Shown here piece after piece: positions 53,266-62,549 of a stretch of 64,000 bases of DNA; within the stretch, counting starts at the first letter, position 1; each line of letters begins with the position of its first letter. A model generated the notes under the pieces. It saw nothing but the letters and a program-made list of their open reading frames with translations. It made no database searches and was not told the origin of the DNA. Origin of the DNA: Aliishimia sp039978895 (lineage in GTDB: Bacteria > Pseudomonadota > Alphaproteobacteria > Rhodobacterales > Rhodobacteraceae); the NCBI GenBank assembly GCA_039978895.1, contig JBDWAL010000059.1:62001-126000 (forward strand). The letters run 5' to 3'. Both the position numbers and the translations under genes were made by a program.

Positions 53266-53892
53266 ATGACCCCGATTTTGTATTCTTTTCGTCGCTGCCC
53301 ATATGCGATGCGCGCCCGGTTGGCGCTGCTGAAATCGGGTCAAGACGTGTGTTTGCGCGAAATCAAACTGCGCGAAAAGCCAGAGGCGTTTTTACAAGTC
53401 TCGGTAAGTGCCACTGTGCCGTGTTTGGTTCTGAACGACGCAGTGATCGATGAAAGCATCGACATCATGCGGTGGGCCTTGGCGCAAAGTGATCCCGATG
53501 GTTGGCTTGATATGCCGCTTGAGGGATGGGAATGGATCAGTCTATTTGACGGGCCATTCAAGACGGCGTTGGATCGTACGAAATACCCGACGCGCTATCC
53601 GGGGGATGATCCGAAACGCCATCGCGCGCGCGCCGTCGAAATTCTGGCGTATCTAGATGACCAAATGGGTGAATGGGTTTTTGAAAAGCCAAGTGTTGTC
53701 GATTTCGCCTTACTGCCTTTTGTGCGCCAGTTCGCGGGTATTGACCAAGATTGGTTTGATGAACAGCCGTGGCCGAGAGTGCAGGCGTGGCTTGCGCGCT
53801 TTGTCTCTTCTGAAGCATTTGCCGCAATTATGCACAAATACGAGGTATGGCAGCCCGGTGATGACGCAGTGGTCTTTCCACACGCTGCCTAA
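53266..53892 (+). CDS. Glutathione S-transferase-like protein (glutaredoxin 2 type N-terminus)
   Basis: The 208-residue protein begins with a thioredoxin-fold domain bearing FRRCPYAMRARLALLKSG, a CPYA-type active site with one cysteine, and has a helical C-terminal domain (VEILAYLDDQMGEWVFEKPSVVDFALLPFVRQFAG). It probably binds glutathione and acts on thiols or as a detoxifying enzyme. It is separated from the LysM pseudogene by 75 bases and stands alone. Confidence 0.82.
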   Translation: MTPILYSFRRCPYAMRARLALLKSGQDVCLREIKLREKPEAFLQVSVSATVPCLVLNDAVIDESIDIMRWALAQSDPDGWLDMPLEGWEWISLFDGPFKTALDRTKYPTRYPGDDPKRHRARAVEILAYLDDQMGEWVFEKPSVVDFALLPFVRQFAGIDQDWFDEQPWPRVQAWLARFVSSEAFAAIMHKYEVWQPGDDAVVFPHAA

Positions 53893-54033
53893 AACAACGT
53901 ATGTCATCTGTGACGCCGCGTTTGGGGCAAGTATTCTTGCTGCAAAACTTGCGAAATTTCCCATTCATGCGCATCTTGTTTTTCAAGACAAAAGTATAAG
54001 GCCAAAAGGCCACACATTCGGGAGGAGAACGCC

Positions 54034-55938
54034 ATGGCCTATGCCGGGATCGAAGACAAGAATGCCATCGAAGCACAATCGTCGTGGGAGGATCGCGACC
54101 TTCCAGTGACGCTGTATGAAATGCTGTCAAACACAGCGTCGAAATTCCCCAATCACAACGCGGTCAGTTATCAATTGCTGTCGGGGCCAACCGATAAAGC
54201 GGAAACACTGAACTGGTCCCAACTTCATGGCAAAGTCACCCAAGCTGCCAACTTGTTCCGCAGCCTTGGTGTGGGACCAAAAGATGTTGTCGCCTATATT
54301 TTGCCCAATGCAAACGAGACCCTTTTCACTGTGATTGGTGGTTCGGTCGCAGGTATCGCCAACCCAATCAACCCGCTGCTTGAACCCGAGCAAATCGGTG
54401 CAATTTTACGCGAAACCAACGCCAAAGTGGTTGTAACGCTGAAGCCTTTCCCGAAAACGGATGTGGCCGAAAAAACGGCGGAAGCCGTGCGTCACGCGCC
54501 AAATGTGAAAACCGTCTTGGAGGTCGATCTCAATCGCTACCTCACGCCACCAAAGTCATGGATTGTGCCCTTCATCCGGCCCAAACTGACCGGGCCAAAG
54601 CACGCGGAATACAAAGACTTTACCAAAGAGCTGAACAAGCAACCAACGACGCTTCAGTTTGAAGACGTTAAAGAAGACAGGGTCGCTTGTTATTTCCACA
54701 CCGGTGGAACAACCGGCATGCCGAAAGTGGCGCAACACAAGTATTCCGGGTTGATTTACAATGGCTGGCTTGGGGCCGAGCTTTTGTTGACAGAACAAGA
54801 CAGTCTTTTGTGTCCACTGCCATTATTTCACGTCATGGCCGTGCACGTGATTGTGATGGGCGCAATCGCTGCGGGTGCGCATGTGGTCTTTCCAACGCCA
54901 CAAGGATATCGCGGCGAAGGGGTGTTCGACAATATTTGGAAGCTGACCGAGCGGTGGAAAATTACGTTTATCGTATCGGTTCCAACGGCTTTGGCAGCCA
55001 TGATGCAACGTCCCATCGATGCGGATGTCAGCACGGTAAAGACCGCATTTTCAGGTTCAGCACCGTTGCCCAAAGAGCTGTTCAAACGTTTTGAAGAAGC
55101 GACAGGGGTCACAATTGTCGAAGGCTATGGCATGACGGAAGCCACATGTTTGGTGTCTGGCAACCCTGTGGACGGCGTCAAAAAGATTGGCAGCATTGGG
55201 ATTCCGTTCCCCTACACGGATGTGAAAATCGTCAAGCAAACCAATGATGGCCCGCTAGAATGCGCTGTCGATGAGGTTGGCGAAATCTGTATCAACAATC
55301 CCGGCGTCTATGTCGGTCACACCTATACCGAAGTCGAAAAGAACGTAGATTTGTTCTATGCAGACAGCCACTTGCGCACAGGTGATCTGGGACGTTTGGA
55401 TAGCGATGGGTACTTGTGGATCACAGGTCGCGCCAAGGACTTGATCATTCGTGGTGGTCACAACATTGATCCCGCGGAAATCGAAGAAGCACTGCTGGGT
55501 CATGAGGCCGTCTCTTTTGCGGGGGCCATCGGTCAACCGGATCAACATTCCGGCGAAGTGCCCTGCGCCTTTGTCGAGCTTGTTGACGGTATGAACGTCA
55601 CTGAAGACGAATTACTGGAATTCTGCAAACTGCATGTTCATGAGCGCGCGGCACAGCCCAAGCACATTGAAATCATGGTTGAATTGCCAAAAACAGCGGT
55701 GGGTAAGATCTTCAAGCCGGATCTGCGCAAAAAAGCAATCACGCGGGTCTACAATGCGACCTTAGCGGCAAACGACCTTGCCGAAGCGCATGTGGTTTCT
55801 GTGGTGGATGACAAAAAGCGTGGGCTTGTCGCGCAAGTTAACCTGAACGGCGCGGACGAAGCCGCCGTAGGTGCGCTGCTTGGCAACTTCCCAGGGCAAT
55901 GGGAAGTCAAAGACGCCGCTGCAATGGCCGCTCAATAG
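54034..55938 (+). CDS. Acyl-CoA synthetase (AMP-forming)
   Basis: The 634-residue ligase has the ATP motif FHTGGTTGMPKVAQHKYSG near residue 225, GDLGRLDSDGYLWITGRAKDLIIRGGHNIDP near 450 and the catalytic lysine motif LPKTAVGKIFKPDLRKKA near 565. A GGGAGGAGAA site precedes the ATG. Its length and sequence resemble the long-chain or medium-chain fatty acyl-CoA ligases, with an extra C-terminal segment of about 60 residues. It is coupled by a 1-base overlap (TAGTG) to an alpha/beta hydrolase, suggesting the two act on an ester and its released acid. Confidence 0.88.
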   Translation: MAYAGIEDKNAIEAQSSWEDRDLPVTLYEMLSNTASKFPNHNAVSYQLLSGPTDKAETLNWSQLHGKVTQAANLFRSLGVGPKDVVAYILPNANETLFTVIGGSVAGIANPINPLLEPEQIGAILRETNAKVVVTLKPFPKTDVAEKTAEAVRHAPNVKTVLEVDLNRYLTPPKSWIVPFIRPKLTGPKHAEYKDFTKELNKQPTTLQFEDVKEDRVACYFHTGGTTGMPKVAQHKYSGLIYNGWLGAELLLTEQDSLLCPLPLFHVMAVHVIVMGAIAAGAHVVFPTPQGYRGEGVFDNIWKLTERWKITFIVSVPTALAAMMQRPIDADVSTVKTAFSGSAPLPKELFKRFEEATGVTIVEGYGMTEATCLVSGNPVDGVKKIGSIGIPFPYTDVKIVKQTNDGPLECAVDEVGEICINNPGVYVGHTYTEVEKNVDLFYADSHLRTGDLGRLDSDGYLWITGRAKDLIIRGGHNIDPAEIEEALLGHEAVSFAGAIGQPDQHSGEVPCAFVELVDGMNVTEDELLEFCKLHVHERAAQPKHIEIMVELPKTAVGKIFKPDLRKKAITRVYNATLAANDLAEAHVVSVVDDKKRGLVAQVNLNGADEAAVGALLGNFPGQWEVKDAAAMAAQ

Positions 55939-56867
55939 TGGAGCCCAAATACGAGGCGCTTCTTGACGATGAGGTCAAAGCCTACATCGCGCGCTGCGAT
56001 GCCCTATATCCACCGGATGCCGTGGATTTGGACATCGCAGGGCAGCGGCGCGTATATGATCTTATGTGCGCCGATTTTGATGTTGGACGCCCAGACAATG
56101 TGAGCGTTTGGGATGAGCCGCATGGCGGTGTGCCTTGTCGCCGCTATGAGGTCGGCGCATCCGATGAGACGGTGATCTATTATCATGGGGGCGGCTTCGT
56201 TGTCGGCAGCTTGGACAGCCATGACAGTATCTGTGCCGAACTCTGCGCTAACACTGGATTGCGCGTTGTTGCTGTGGATTATCCGCTCGCGCCGGAACAC
56301 AGCTACCCGGATGACTTCAATGCGTCCCTAGCCGCATTTGAGGCGGTCTCAACGGCTTGGCCGGGTTCGATCGTTTTGTGTGGCGACAGCGCAGGCGCCA
56401 ATCTGGCAGCCGCGCTGAGCGGTCATTTGCGGGGCGCAGATCGAAGACCCGTTGGACAAGTGTTGATCTATGGTGGTTTTGGCGGAGATCGCAATTTGCC
56501 GTCATACACCCAACATGCCAACGCGCCGCAACTCACGGTAAAGGACATGGAGTTTTACATGATGGTGCGTCCCGGTGGCACGCCACCTGTGGGCGATCCG
56601 CGCTATGCCCCTTTGCAAGACACAGATTTCACAAACTTACCGCCAACGCTTTGTGTGTCAGCCGCGTGTGATCCATTGGCCTCTGACAGCGGGGCCTATT
56701 GCGATGTGATCACATCTGCGGGGGGACAAGCGCACTGGGTGAATGAGGACGGGCTGGTGCATGGGTATTTGCGTGCACGAACTATGAGCGAGAAAGCCGC
56801 AAAGAGTTTTGAGCGCATCTGCGTTGGGGTGCAAACACTGGCGCGCGGTGCGTGGGATTTTCAATAA
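55938..56867 (+). CDS. Alpha/beta hydrolase, hormone-sensitive-lipase family
   Basis: The 309-residue esterase has the oxyanion motif YYHGGGFVVGSLDSHD, the nucleophile motif CGDSAGANLAAAL, the Asp in AACDPLASD and the His in LVHGYLR. GTG at 55938 overlaps the preceding stop codon. It should hydrolyse short-chain esters or acyl groups. Translational coupling to the acyl-CoA synthetase suggests the carboxylic acid product is activated next. Confidence 0.9.
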   Translation: MEPKYEALLDDEVKAYIARCDALYPPDAVDLDIAGQRRVYDLMCADFDVGRPDNVSVWDEPHGGVPCRRYEVGASDETVIYYHGGGFVVGSLDSHDSICAELCANTGLRVVAVDYPLAPEHSYPDDFNASLAAFEAVSTAWPGSIVLCGDSAGANLAAALSGHLRGADRRPVGQVLIYGGFGGDRNLPSYTQHANAPQLTVKDMEFYMMVRPGGTPPVGDPRYAPLQDTDFTNLPPTLCVSAACDPLASDSGAYCDVITSAGGQAHWVNEDGLVHGYLRARTMSEKAAKSFERICVGVQTLARGAWDFQ

Positions 56868-56944
56868 CCGTTCTGTGCGCTGAATGCTGTGCTAGGGTTT
56901 CCTGATGAATCAGCGTTCTCCATGTTGAAGTGAAAGGGCTGCGC

Positions 56945-57520
56945 ATGTTTGAAGGGCTGTTCGGCAAAAAGAGCTTTAGGTATAAATGCAGTGAATGTGG
57001 CAAAACCCACATTGGATCACCGTCGTTTTCCCTAAAATATCCCCCGTATTTCTTTGACGTGCCTGAAAACCAACGAAACGACTGCGTTCAAGTCAGCGAG
57101 GATCTATGCAAGATCACGCCGGGTGCGAACAACGCTGGCGACGATGAAATCCATTGCCTTCGGGGTATTCTGGAAATCCCAATCAAAGGTGCATCTGAAC
57201 CCTTCACGTGGGGCGTTTGGGTTAGCCAGTCAAAAGAAAAATTCGACGAATACGTTAAGACCTTTGATACGGACCAATCGGACACGGGAAGCTTTGGATG
57301 GTTGCCTGTGAGCTTGCCTTTTTACAACGAAACTCTGGCCGGCGATCCTCTTACCCATTTGGAATGCGATGTTCATTGGGGCATTAAAGGTCAAAGGCCG
57401 AAGGTTGTCCTGTGGAAGAACCAGCATCAGCTTGCCGTTGATCAACTCAAAGGCATCAGTTGGAAACGGGCGATCAGAATTGCAACATGCGCGAATAAAG
57501 AGTTTCGTGAACACAAGTAG
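56945..57520 (+). CDS. DUF2199 domain-containing protein
   Basis: The 191-residue cytosolic protein starts at ATG 56945 after AAAGGG. Its N-terminus has a zinc-ribbon-like CSECGKTHIGSPSF motif, followed by YFFDVPENQRNDCVQVSEDLC and WGVWVSQSKEKFDEYV, as in DUF2199. Function is unknown. It is a stand-alone gene convergent with the phosphodiesterase gene. Confidence 0.85.
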   Translation: MFEGLFGKKSFRYKCSECGKTHIGSPSFSLKYPPYFFDVPENQRNDCVQVSEDLCKITPGANNAGDDEIHCLRGILEIPIKGASEPFTWGVWVSQSKEKFDEYVKTFDTDQSDTGSFGWLPVSLPFYNETLAGDPLTHLECDVHWGIKGQRPKVVLWKNQHQLAVDQLKGISWKRAIRIATCANKEFREHK

Positions 57521-57617
57521 ACGGCCAGTTTGGCGTTCCTAAAAATGCGCAGCTTAGGTCTTGCCTCGCAGGGTAATCTGCCGTGCGGACGTGGCAGCCG
57601 ACGCCTGCACATGCGCC

Positions 57618-58454
57618 CTATTTCAGGAACGGTCGCGCTTTCATTGTGTCGGGGATCGGCGCGCCGAGGCGGGACAAAATGGTGGGTGCCAGTTGTAACT
57701 GATCCATGACCACATCTTCCGCAGGGCCTTCAGCAGGTCCAAAATAGTACATTGCTGCTTCTTGTTGCAACGCGCTGCGGCCGCCATGGTGACCGCGCTC
57801 GTCCTGCCCGTGATCCGCGGTGACAATGATCTCATACCCCATGTTGCGCCATTGGTGGATAAACGGGGCAAGCATTTCATCCATGACATGGCAGGCATGA
57901 TCCATTTCCTGACTTTCGTGGAAAAACCTATGCCCCATACTATCAAGCGTGCAGGTGTGTAGCATCGCGTAGTTGAGATCATTCTTGTGGCAAAGCGAGG
58001 TCAGCGTCGCAAACAGGTCCACGTCTGAGGGCGTCATCTGATTGATCTGCCCATAGCCCGTCATGGTGTGGAACCGACCGTGGTTGATCGTGTCACTCTC
58101 GGGTTCATCATATTCGATGTCACGCACGTAATCGAAGGGGGAGCGGTTGAAGAATTCGGACCAAAAACTGTGCGCCACAGCACCAGTCGTCCCGCCCGCC
58201 TTGCGCACTTGCGAAAACACATCTGGATGCTTCAATCGAAAGACGTTCCCATTGCCCGTGCAGCCATGTTCTTGCGGCGTGACGCCCGTGTGAATGGAGG
58301 CATAGCAACTGGCAGATGTGGACGGCAACACTGCGCGATGCGTCCACACGCGTGCTTCGCCAGTGGCGACCCAACCTTCAAGATTTCCGAACAACCTGCG
58401 CCAATTGCGCAATGGAACACCGTCCAAAATGATCAGTAGCAGTTTTCTGTCCAT
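57618..58454 (-). CDS. Type I phosphodiesterase / nucleotide pyrophosphatase-like (alkaline phosphatase fold)
   Basis: The 278-residue protein has the metal-binding signatures of the alkaline phosphatase superfamily: LIILDGVPLRNW at the N-terminus, the nucleophile Ser/Thr region HRAVLPSTSASCYASIHTGVTPQEHG near residue 45, DSMGHRFFHES and TADHGQDERGHHGG. The usual length is around 400, so it is a compact member. Substrate (nucleotides, phospholipids or phosphonates) is unknown. An AGGGAAACGTGAC segment precedes the ATG. Confidence 0.82.
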   Translation of the reverse strand: MDRKLLLIILDGVPLRNWRRLFGNLEGWVATGEARVWTHRAVLPSTSASCYASIHTGVTPQEHGCTGNGNVFRLKHPDVFSQVRKAGGTTGAVAHSFWSEFFNRSPFDYVRDIEYDEPESDTINHGRFHTMTGYGQINQMTPSDVDLFATLTSLCHKNDLNYAMLHTCTLDSMGHRFFHESQEMDHACHVMDEMLAPFIHQWRNMGYEIIVTADHGQDERGHHGGRSALQQEAAMYYFGPAEGPAEDVVMDQLQLAPTILSRLGAPIPDTMKARPFLK

Positions 58455-58535
58455 GTCACGTTTCCCTTTGGCGCCTCACGGGCATCTAACGGTACTCGCT
58501 TCAGGGCTTCAACGGAAAACGAAGGATCTGGTTCT

Positions 58536-58558
58536 TGTGACGTGGATGTCGCGTCACA
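58536..58558 (-). terminator. Hairpin directly after hemN
   Basis: TGTGACG (58536-58542) and CGTCACA (58552-58558) form a perfect 7-bp stem right after the hemN stop codon on the reverse strand. No U-tract follows; it may be a weak terminator or mRNA stabiliser. Confidence 0.4.
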
Positions 58559-59911
58559 TCACACCGCGACGGCATGGGCGCTTGTGTCCACTTTGGCATT
58601 ATCCAAATGCGCGGCAATGATGCGTAGCATTGGGTAAGCGTCCAAGGGGATGTGCAAGCAATCCCCTATGCGCTGCACCAAACCCTGGAATTTTGTCTCT
58701 AGGCTGTCCAACTTGGCGACTGCGGGGCTGGTATCCAGTCGCGTTTCGTCTGCAATCCGGGATAAATCGATCCGGCCATAACACATCAGCTGCTCAATAA
58801 GAGCAGCCGTCAGATGTTGGCTTTGGGTCATTTCGATCCCGCGTTTGGTCGCAAACTCCCCGCGTTTTATGTTTGTTAAATAGTCTGACGTTGAGGTTGC
58901 GTTGTGCAGATAGCCCTTAGGATATTTTGAGATCGCAGATGCGCCAAGCCCGATCAACCATGGACTGGCATCGTCTGTGTACCCTTGGAAATTTCGGTGC
59001 AATCGGTGCTCTGCGAGGGCTTTGGCCAAGCTGTCCTTTGGTTTAACGAAGTGATCAATTCCGATTTGAATATACCCGGCTTGGAAAAGTCGTTCGGCCA
59101 GCACATTGAATAACCGCAACCGTTGACGTGGATCGGGCAGGGCGTCTTCGGGGATCATCGTTTGGCGACGCGACATCCAAGGCACATGGGCATATCCAAA
59201 GGCTGCGATACGGTCAGGATCAAGATCTATAACTTTCTGCACGGTGGCCAACAACGTGTCTTTGGTTTGGAACGGTAACCCATACAAAATGTCGAGGTTG
59301 ATAGAATTCACACCGAGCGCGCGCAGCTGAGCCATGCATGTTTGCGTTTGCAAAAGGCTTTGTTCACGCCCAATTGCAGCCTGCACTTTGGGTTCAAAAT
59401 CTTGAACACCCAGACTGGCGCGGTTCATACCCGCTGCGACAAAAGCTTCAAGACGGGGATGATCGACTTCGGTTGGATCGATCTCCACAGAGAATTCGGC
59501 GTGCTTGGATCGATCAAATGCGGCATCGAATGCGTGCATTAAGCGTGTGATCATATGTGGGTGCAGCAATGTTGGCGTGCCACCACCAATATGCACCCGT
59601 TCGACTATTACATCGGTTAGGTGCCGGGCGGTCTTGTGGATTTCCACTTCCAGAACACGCAGATAGTTTTCTACCGCAGTATCGGATTTCGTACCTTGCG
59701 TGCGACAGGCGCAGAACCAACATAGCCGTCGGCAAAATGGAATGTGCATATAAAATGAAACCTTTGCACCGCTGGGAATGGCCGACATCCAATCCGCAGT
59801 CGGGGCGGCATCCGTCATTGGCACAAAGCGATTTGCAGGCGGATAACTGGTATATCGAGGCACACGTGCGTCAAATAATCCGTGGCGCGCAAAGAGGTTT
59901 TCATGTTTCAT
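58559..59911 (-). CDS. hemN: Oxygen-independent coproporphyrinogen III oxidase
   Basis: The 450-residue radical-SAM enzyme makes protoporphyrinogen IX without oxygen. The cluster motif is CRRLCWFCAC (CxxxCxxC), preceded by VPRYTSYPPANRF and followed by HIGGGTPTLLHP. ATG 59911 starts with the family-typical MKHENLFARHGLFDARVPRYTS; the longer frame to 60049 would overlap fnrL. It is divergent from fnrL and shares the FNR box between them, so it is expected to be induced at low oxygen. Confidence 0.96.
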   Translation of the reverse strand: MKHENLFARHGLFDARVPRYTSYPPANRFVPMTDAAPTADWMSAIPSGAKVSFYMHIPFCRRLCWFCACRTQGTKSDTAVENYLRVLEVEIHKTARHLTDVIVERVHIGGGTPTLLHPHMITRLMHAFDAAFDRSKHAEFSVEIDPTEVDHPRLEAFVAAGMNRASLGVQDFEPKVQAAIGREQSLLQTQTCMAQLRALGVNSINLDILYGLPFQTKDTLLATVQKVIDLDPDRIAAFGYAHVPWMSRRQTMIPEDALPDPRQRLRLFNVLAERLFQAGYIQIGIDHFVKPKDSLAKALAEHRLHRNFQGYTDDASPWLIGLGASAISKYPKGYLHNATSTSDYLTNIKRGEFATKRGIEMTQSQHLTAALIEQLMCYGRIDLSRIADETRLDTSPAVAKLDSLETKFQGLVQRIGDCLHIPLDAYPMLRIIAAHLDNAKVDTSAHAVAV

Positions 59912-59945
59912 AGCGCCAACGTGAACGGTCCGATCCATACGGTCC

Positions 59946-59959
59946 TTGATATGGATCAA
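59946..59959. promoter_or_regulatory. FNR/FnrL box between hemN and fnrL
   Basis: TTGAT-ATGG-ATCAA is a perfect consensus FNR site in the 64-base divergent space between hemN and fnrL. It would allow FnrL to activate hemN and to control its own synthesis. Confidence 0.88.
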
Positions 59960-59975
59960 AAAAGGCGGGTGCGAA

Positions 59976-60713
59976 ATGCAAGTCATTGATATCAGAGAAA
60001 ATTGCTCGGAATGCCCGATCCGACACAGAGCGGTATGCGCGCGCTGCAACGATCAAGAATTGGACCGCCTTGAACAAATCAAATTTTACAGAAGTTATGA
60101 GCCGGGACAAACGATTGCGCTGCGCGGCGATGATATGGAAACCATTTCCTCTGTTGTCAGTGGCACAGCGACGCTGAGCCGTGTGATGGAAGACGGGCGC
60201 ACGCAAATCGTGGGCTTGTTGTTGCCGTCTGATTTCATCGGGCGTCCGGGGCGGGCGCATTTACAATATGATGTGACGGCGATCAGCAAAGTAACGTTGT
60301 GCTGCTTCAGACGGTTGCCGTTTGAGGGGCTGGTGGCAGAAACGCCGCATCTTGGCGAACGGATGCTGGAAATGGCGCTGGATGAGTTGGATGCAGCGCG
60401 CGATTGGATGCTGCTTTTGGGGCGTAAAACGGCGCGTGAAAAAGTGGCGTCTTTCCTGTTGTTGATCCACAAACGCTCTGTGCGTCCGGGTGGGGAAACC
60501 ATGGGCGAAAACTTGCGGTTGGAGTTGCCGTTGACGCGTGAAGTCATGGCGACTTATCTGGGTTTGACCATTGAAACGGTGTCGCGCCAAGTAACCGGGC
60601 TTCGCAAATCCGGCGTGATTGAAACCGAAGGCAAGAAAATCATCGTGATCCGTGATCTTATCGGGTTGATGACGGAATCGGGCGATGATGACGATGGTGG
60701 CATGCTGGATTAG
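59976..60713 (+). CDS. fnrL: FnrL, oxygen-sensing transcriptional regulator
   Basis: The 245-residue CRP/FNR protein has an N-terminal cysteine cluster (Cys10, Cys13, Cys21, Cys24) and an internal Cys109/Cys110 for the oxygen-labile [4Fe-4S] cluster. A cyclic-nucleotide-like beta roll follows (SSVVSGTATLSRVMEDG), then an HTH with the FNR recognition motif ETVSRQVTGL. ATG 59976 is chosen; the longer frame begins inside the FNR box. It controls hemN and ccoNOQP through two consensus boxes nearby. Confidence 0.96.
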   Translation: MQVIDIRENCSECPIRHRAVCARCNDQELDRLEQIKFYRSYEPGQTIALRGDDMETISSVVSGTATLSRVMEDGRTQIVGLLLPSDFIGRPGRAHLQYDVTAISKVTLCCFRRLPFEGLVAETPHLGERMLEMALDELDAARDWMLLLGRKTAREKVASFLLLIHKRSVRPGGETMGENLRLELPLTREVMATYLGLTIETVSRQVTGLRKSGVIETEGKKIIVIRDLIGLMTESGDDDDGGMLD

Positions 60714-60834
60714 AACGCCAGCTTACCAATCCTTCGGACTGGCAGTCGATCGCCTGTAGTGTTTTTCCCAAATTTTATAACAGCCTAACGGTCTTTTGGA
60801 TCGTAACGTCTGATTTGATGATCTGTGCGTTCTC

Positions 60835-60848
60835 TTGATCTGGATCAA
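60835..60848 (+). promoter_or_regulatory. FNR/FnrL box upstream of ccoN
   Basis: TTGAT-CTGG-ATCAA is a perfect consensus site 89 bases before ccoN, positioned for activation at the -41.5 region of a downstream promoter. The 223-base region 60714-60936 holds it plus an imperfect hairpin (60726-60742) after fnrL; no gene was seen there. Confidence 0.9.
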
Positions 60849-60936
60849 GGAGGGCCGCTGCGAGTTCGGATAGGTCCAAGCTGAGGGCAACGCCAAAAGT
60901 GCGTTGTCCCGTTACGCGAACAGACGAGGATCAAAG

Positions 60937-62535
60937 ATGTTGGATTACATCAAGCTAATTGCGCTTGGGTTGGTCGCAATTGTTGCGCTTTATGCGAGCG
61001 ATCAAGGGTTAGACCTAGCGTTTCGTGTCCACGGTGTGATCATTTTTGCCGTGGTTGCGGGGATGTTCCTGTGGACATTGCGCTCCATGGGCGAGAAGGA
61101 AACGCCCGCCGACACAAGCGGTTATATGGACGGGGTGGTGCGCGCAGGTGTGATCGCCACGTCCTTTTGGGGTGTCGTCGGCTTTTTGGTCGGCGTCTTA
61201 ATCGCCTTTCAACTGGCATTCCCGGTGTTGAACTTTGAATGGGCACAGCCATTTGCCAATTTCGGACGATTACGGCCATTGCACACAAGCGGTGTGATCT
61301 TTGCCTTTGGCGGCAACGCGTTGATCATGTCGTCGTTCTACATTGTGCAACGCACCTGTGGCGCGCGCCTTTGGGGCGGCAATCTGGGATGGTTCGTCTT
61401 TTGGGGCTACCAACTATTTATCGTGCTTGCGGCAACAGGATACTTGTTGGGATCAACGCAAAGTAAAGAATACGCAGAGCCCGAATGGTACGTTGATATC
61501 TGGCTGACCATCGTGTGGGTGGCCTTTTTGATCGCTTTCCTTGGGACCATTTTCAAACGTCGAGAAAAGCACATCTACGTGGCCAACTGGTTCCTGCTGA
61601 GCTTCATTGTCACCGTCGCCATGCTGCATTTGGTGAACAATTTGTCGGTCCCTGTGAGTTTGATGGGGTCTAAATCGGTGCAGGTCTTTTCGGGCGTCCA
61701 AGATGCCATGACGCAGTGGTGGTATGGCCACAATGCCGTTGGGTTCTTTCTGACCGCAGGCTTTCTTGGCATGATGTATTACTTCGTGCCCAAGCAAGCC
61801 GGGCGTCCTGTGTTCAGTTATAAACTGTCGATCATCCACTTTTGGGCGCTGATCTTTCTTTATATTTGGGCGGGTCCGCACCATCTGCATTATACCGCGT
61901 TGCCGGATTGGGCGACGACGCTGGGCATGGTGTTTTCGATCATTCTGTGGATGCCCTCGTGGGGGGGGATGATCAACGGTCTGATGACGTTGCAGGGGGC
62001 GTGGGACAAACTGCGCACTGATCCGATCATTCGGATGATGGTGATCAGTCTCGCGTTTTACGGCATGTCCACCTTTGAGGGTCCGATGATGTCGATCCGC
62101 GCAGTGAATTCGCTGTCGCACTACACGGATTGGACGATTGGTCACGTGCATTCTGGCGCGCTGGGCTGGAACGGGATGATCACGTTTGCTGCATTGTACT
62201 TCCTGACCCCGCGACTTTGGGGGCGGGCGCAGATGCATTCGTCGGCGGCGATCAACTGGCATTTCTGGCTCGCGACAATTGGCATCGTTTTGTACGCATC
62301 GTCGATGTGGGTGACGGGCATCATGGAAGGCCTGATGTGGCGTGAAGTTGATGCGCAAGGGTTCTTGGTGAACTCCTTTGCGGACACCGTCAGCGCGAAA
62401 TTCCCAATGTATGTGGTCCGTGGATTGGGTGGGGTCATGTACCTGTCCGGCGCGCTGATCATGGTTTGGAACATTTGGATGACGATCCGGGGGGCGCAAC
62501 CTGTGCGCGCGTCGGTCGGCATTCCTGCAGAATAA
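60937..62535 (+). CDS. ccoN: cbb3-type cytochrome c oxidase subunit I
   Basis: The 532-residue polytopic subunit holds the low-spin haem b and the haem b3-CuB centre of the high-affinity terminal oxidase. Conserved pieces are LRPLHTSGVIFAFGGNALI, WWYGHNAVGFFLTAGFLGMMYYFVPKQA, WAGPHHLHYTALPDW and DWTIGHVHSGALGWNG with the haem/copper His residues. ATG 60937 follows GAGG; the longer frame lacks a site. First gene of ccoNOQP. Confidence 0.97.
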   Translation: MLDYIKLIALGLVAIVALYASDQGLDLAFRVHGVIIFAVVAGMFLWTLRSMGEKETPADTSGYMDGVVRAGVIATSFWGVVGFLVGVLIAFQLAFPVLNFEWAQPFANFGRLRPLHTSGVIFAFGGNALIMSSFYIVQRTCGARLWGGNLGWFVFWGYQLFIVLAATGYLLGSTQSKEYAEPEWYVDIWLTIVWVAFLIAFLGTIFKRREKHIYVANWFLLSFIVTVAMLHLVNNLSVPVSLMGSKSVQVFSGVQDAMTQWWYGHNAVGFFLTAGFLGMMYYFVPKQAGRPVFSYKLSIIHFWALIFLYIWAGPHHLHYTALPDWATTLGMVFSIILWMPSWGGMINGLMTLQGAWDKLRTDPIIRMMVISLAFYGMSTFEGPMMSIRAVNSLSHYTDWTIGHVHSGALGWNGMITFAALYFLTPRLWGRAQMHSSAAINWHFWLATIGIVLYASSMWVTGIMEGLMWREVDAQGFLVNSFADTVSAKFPMYVVRGLGGVMYLSGALIMVWNIWMTIRGAQPVRASVGIPAE

Positions 62536-62549
62536 GGAGGGCTCAACCC

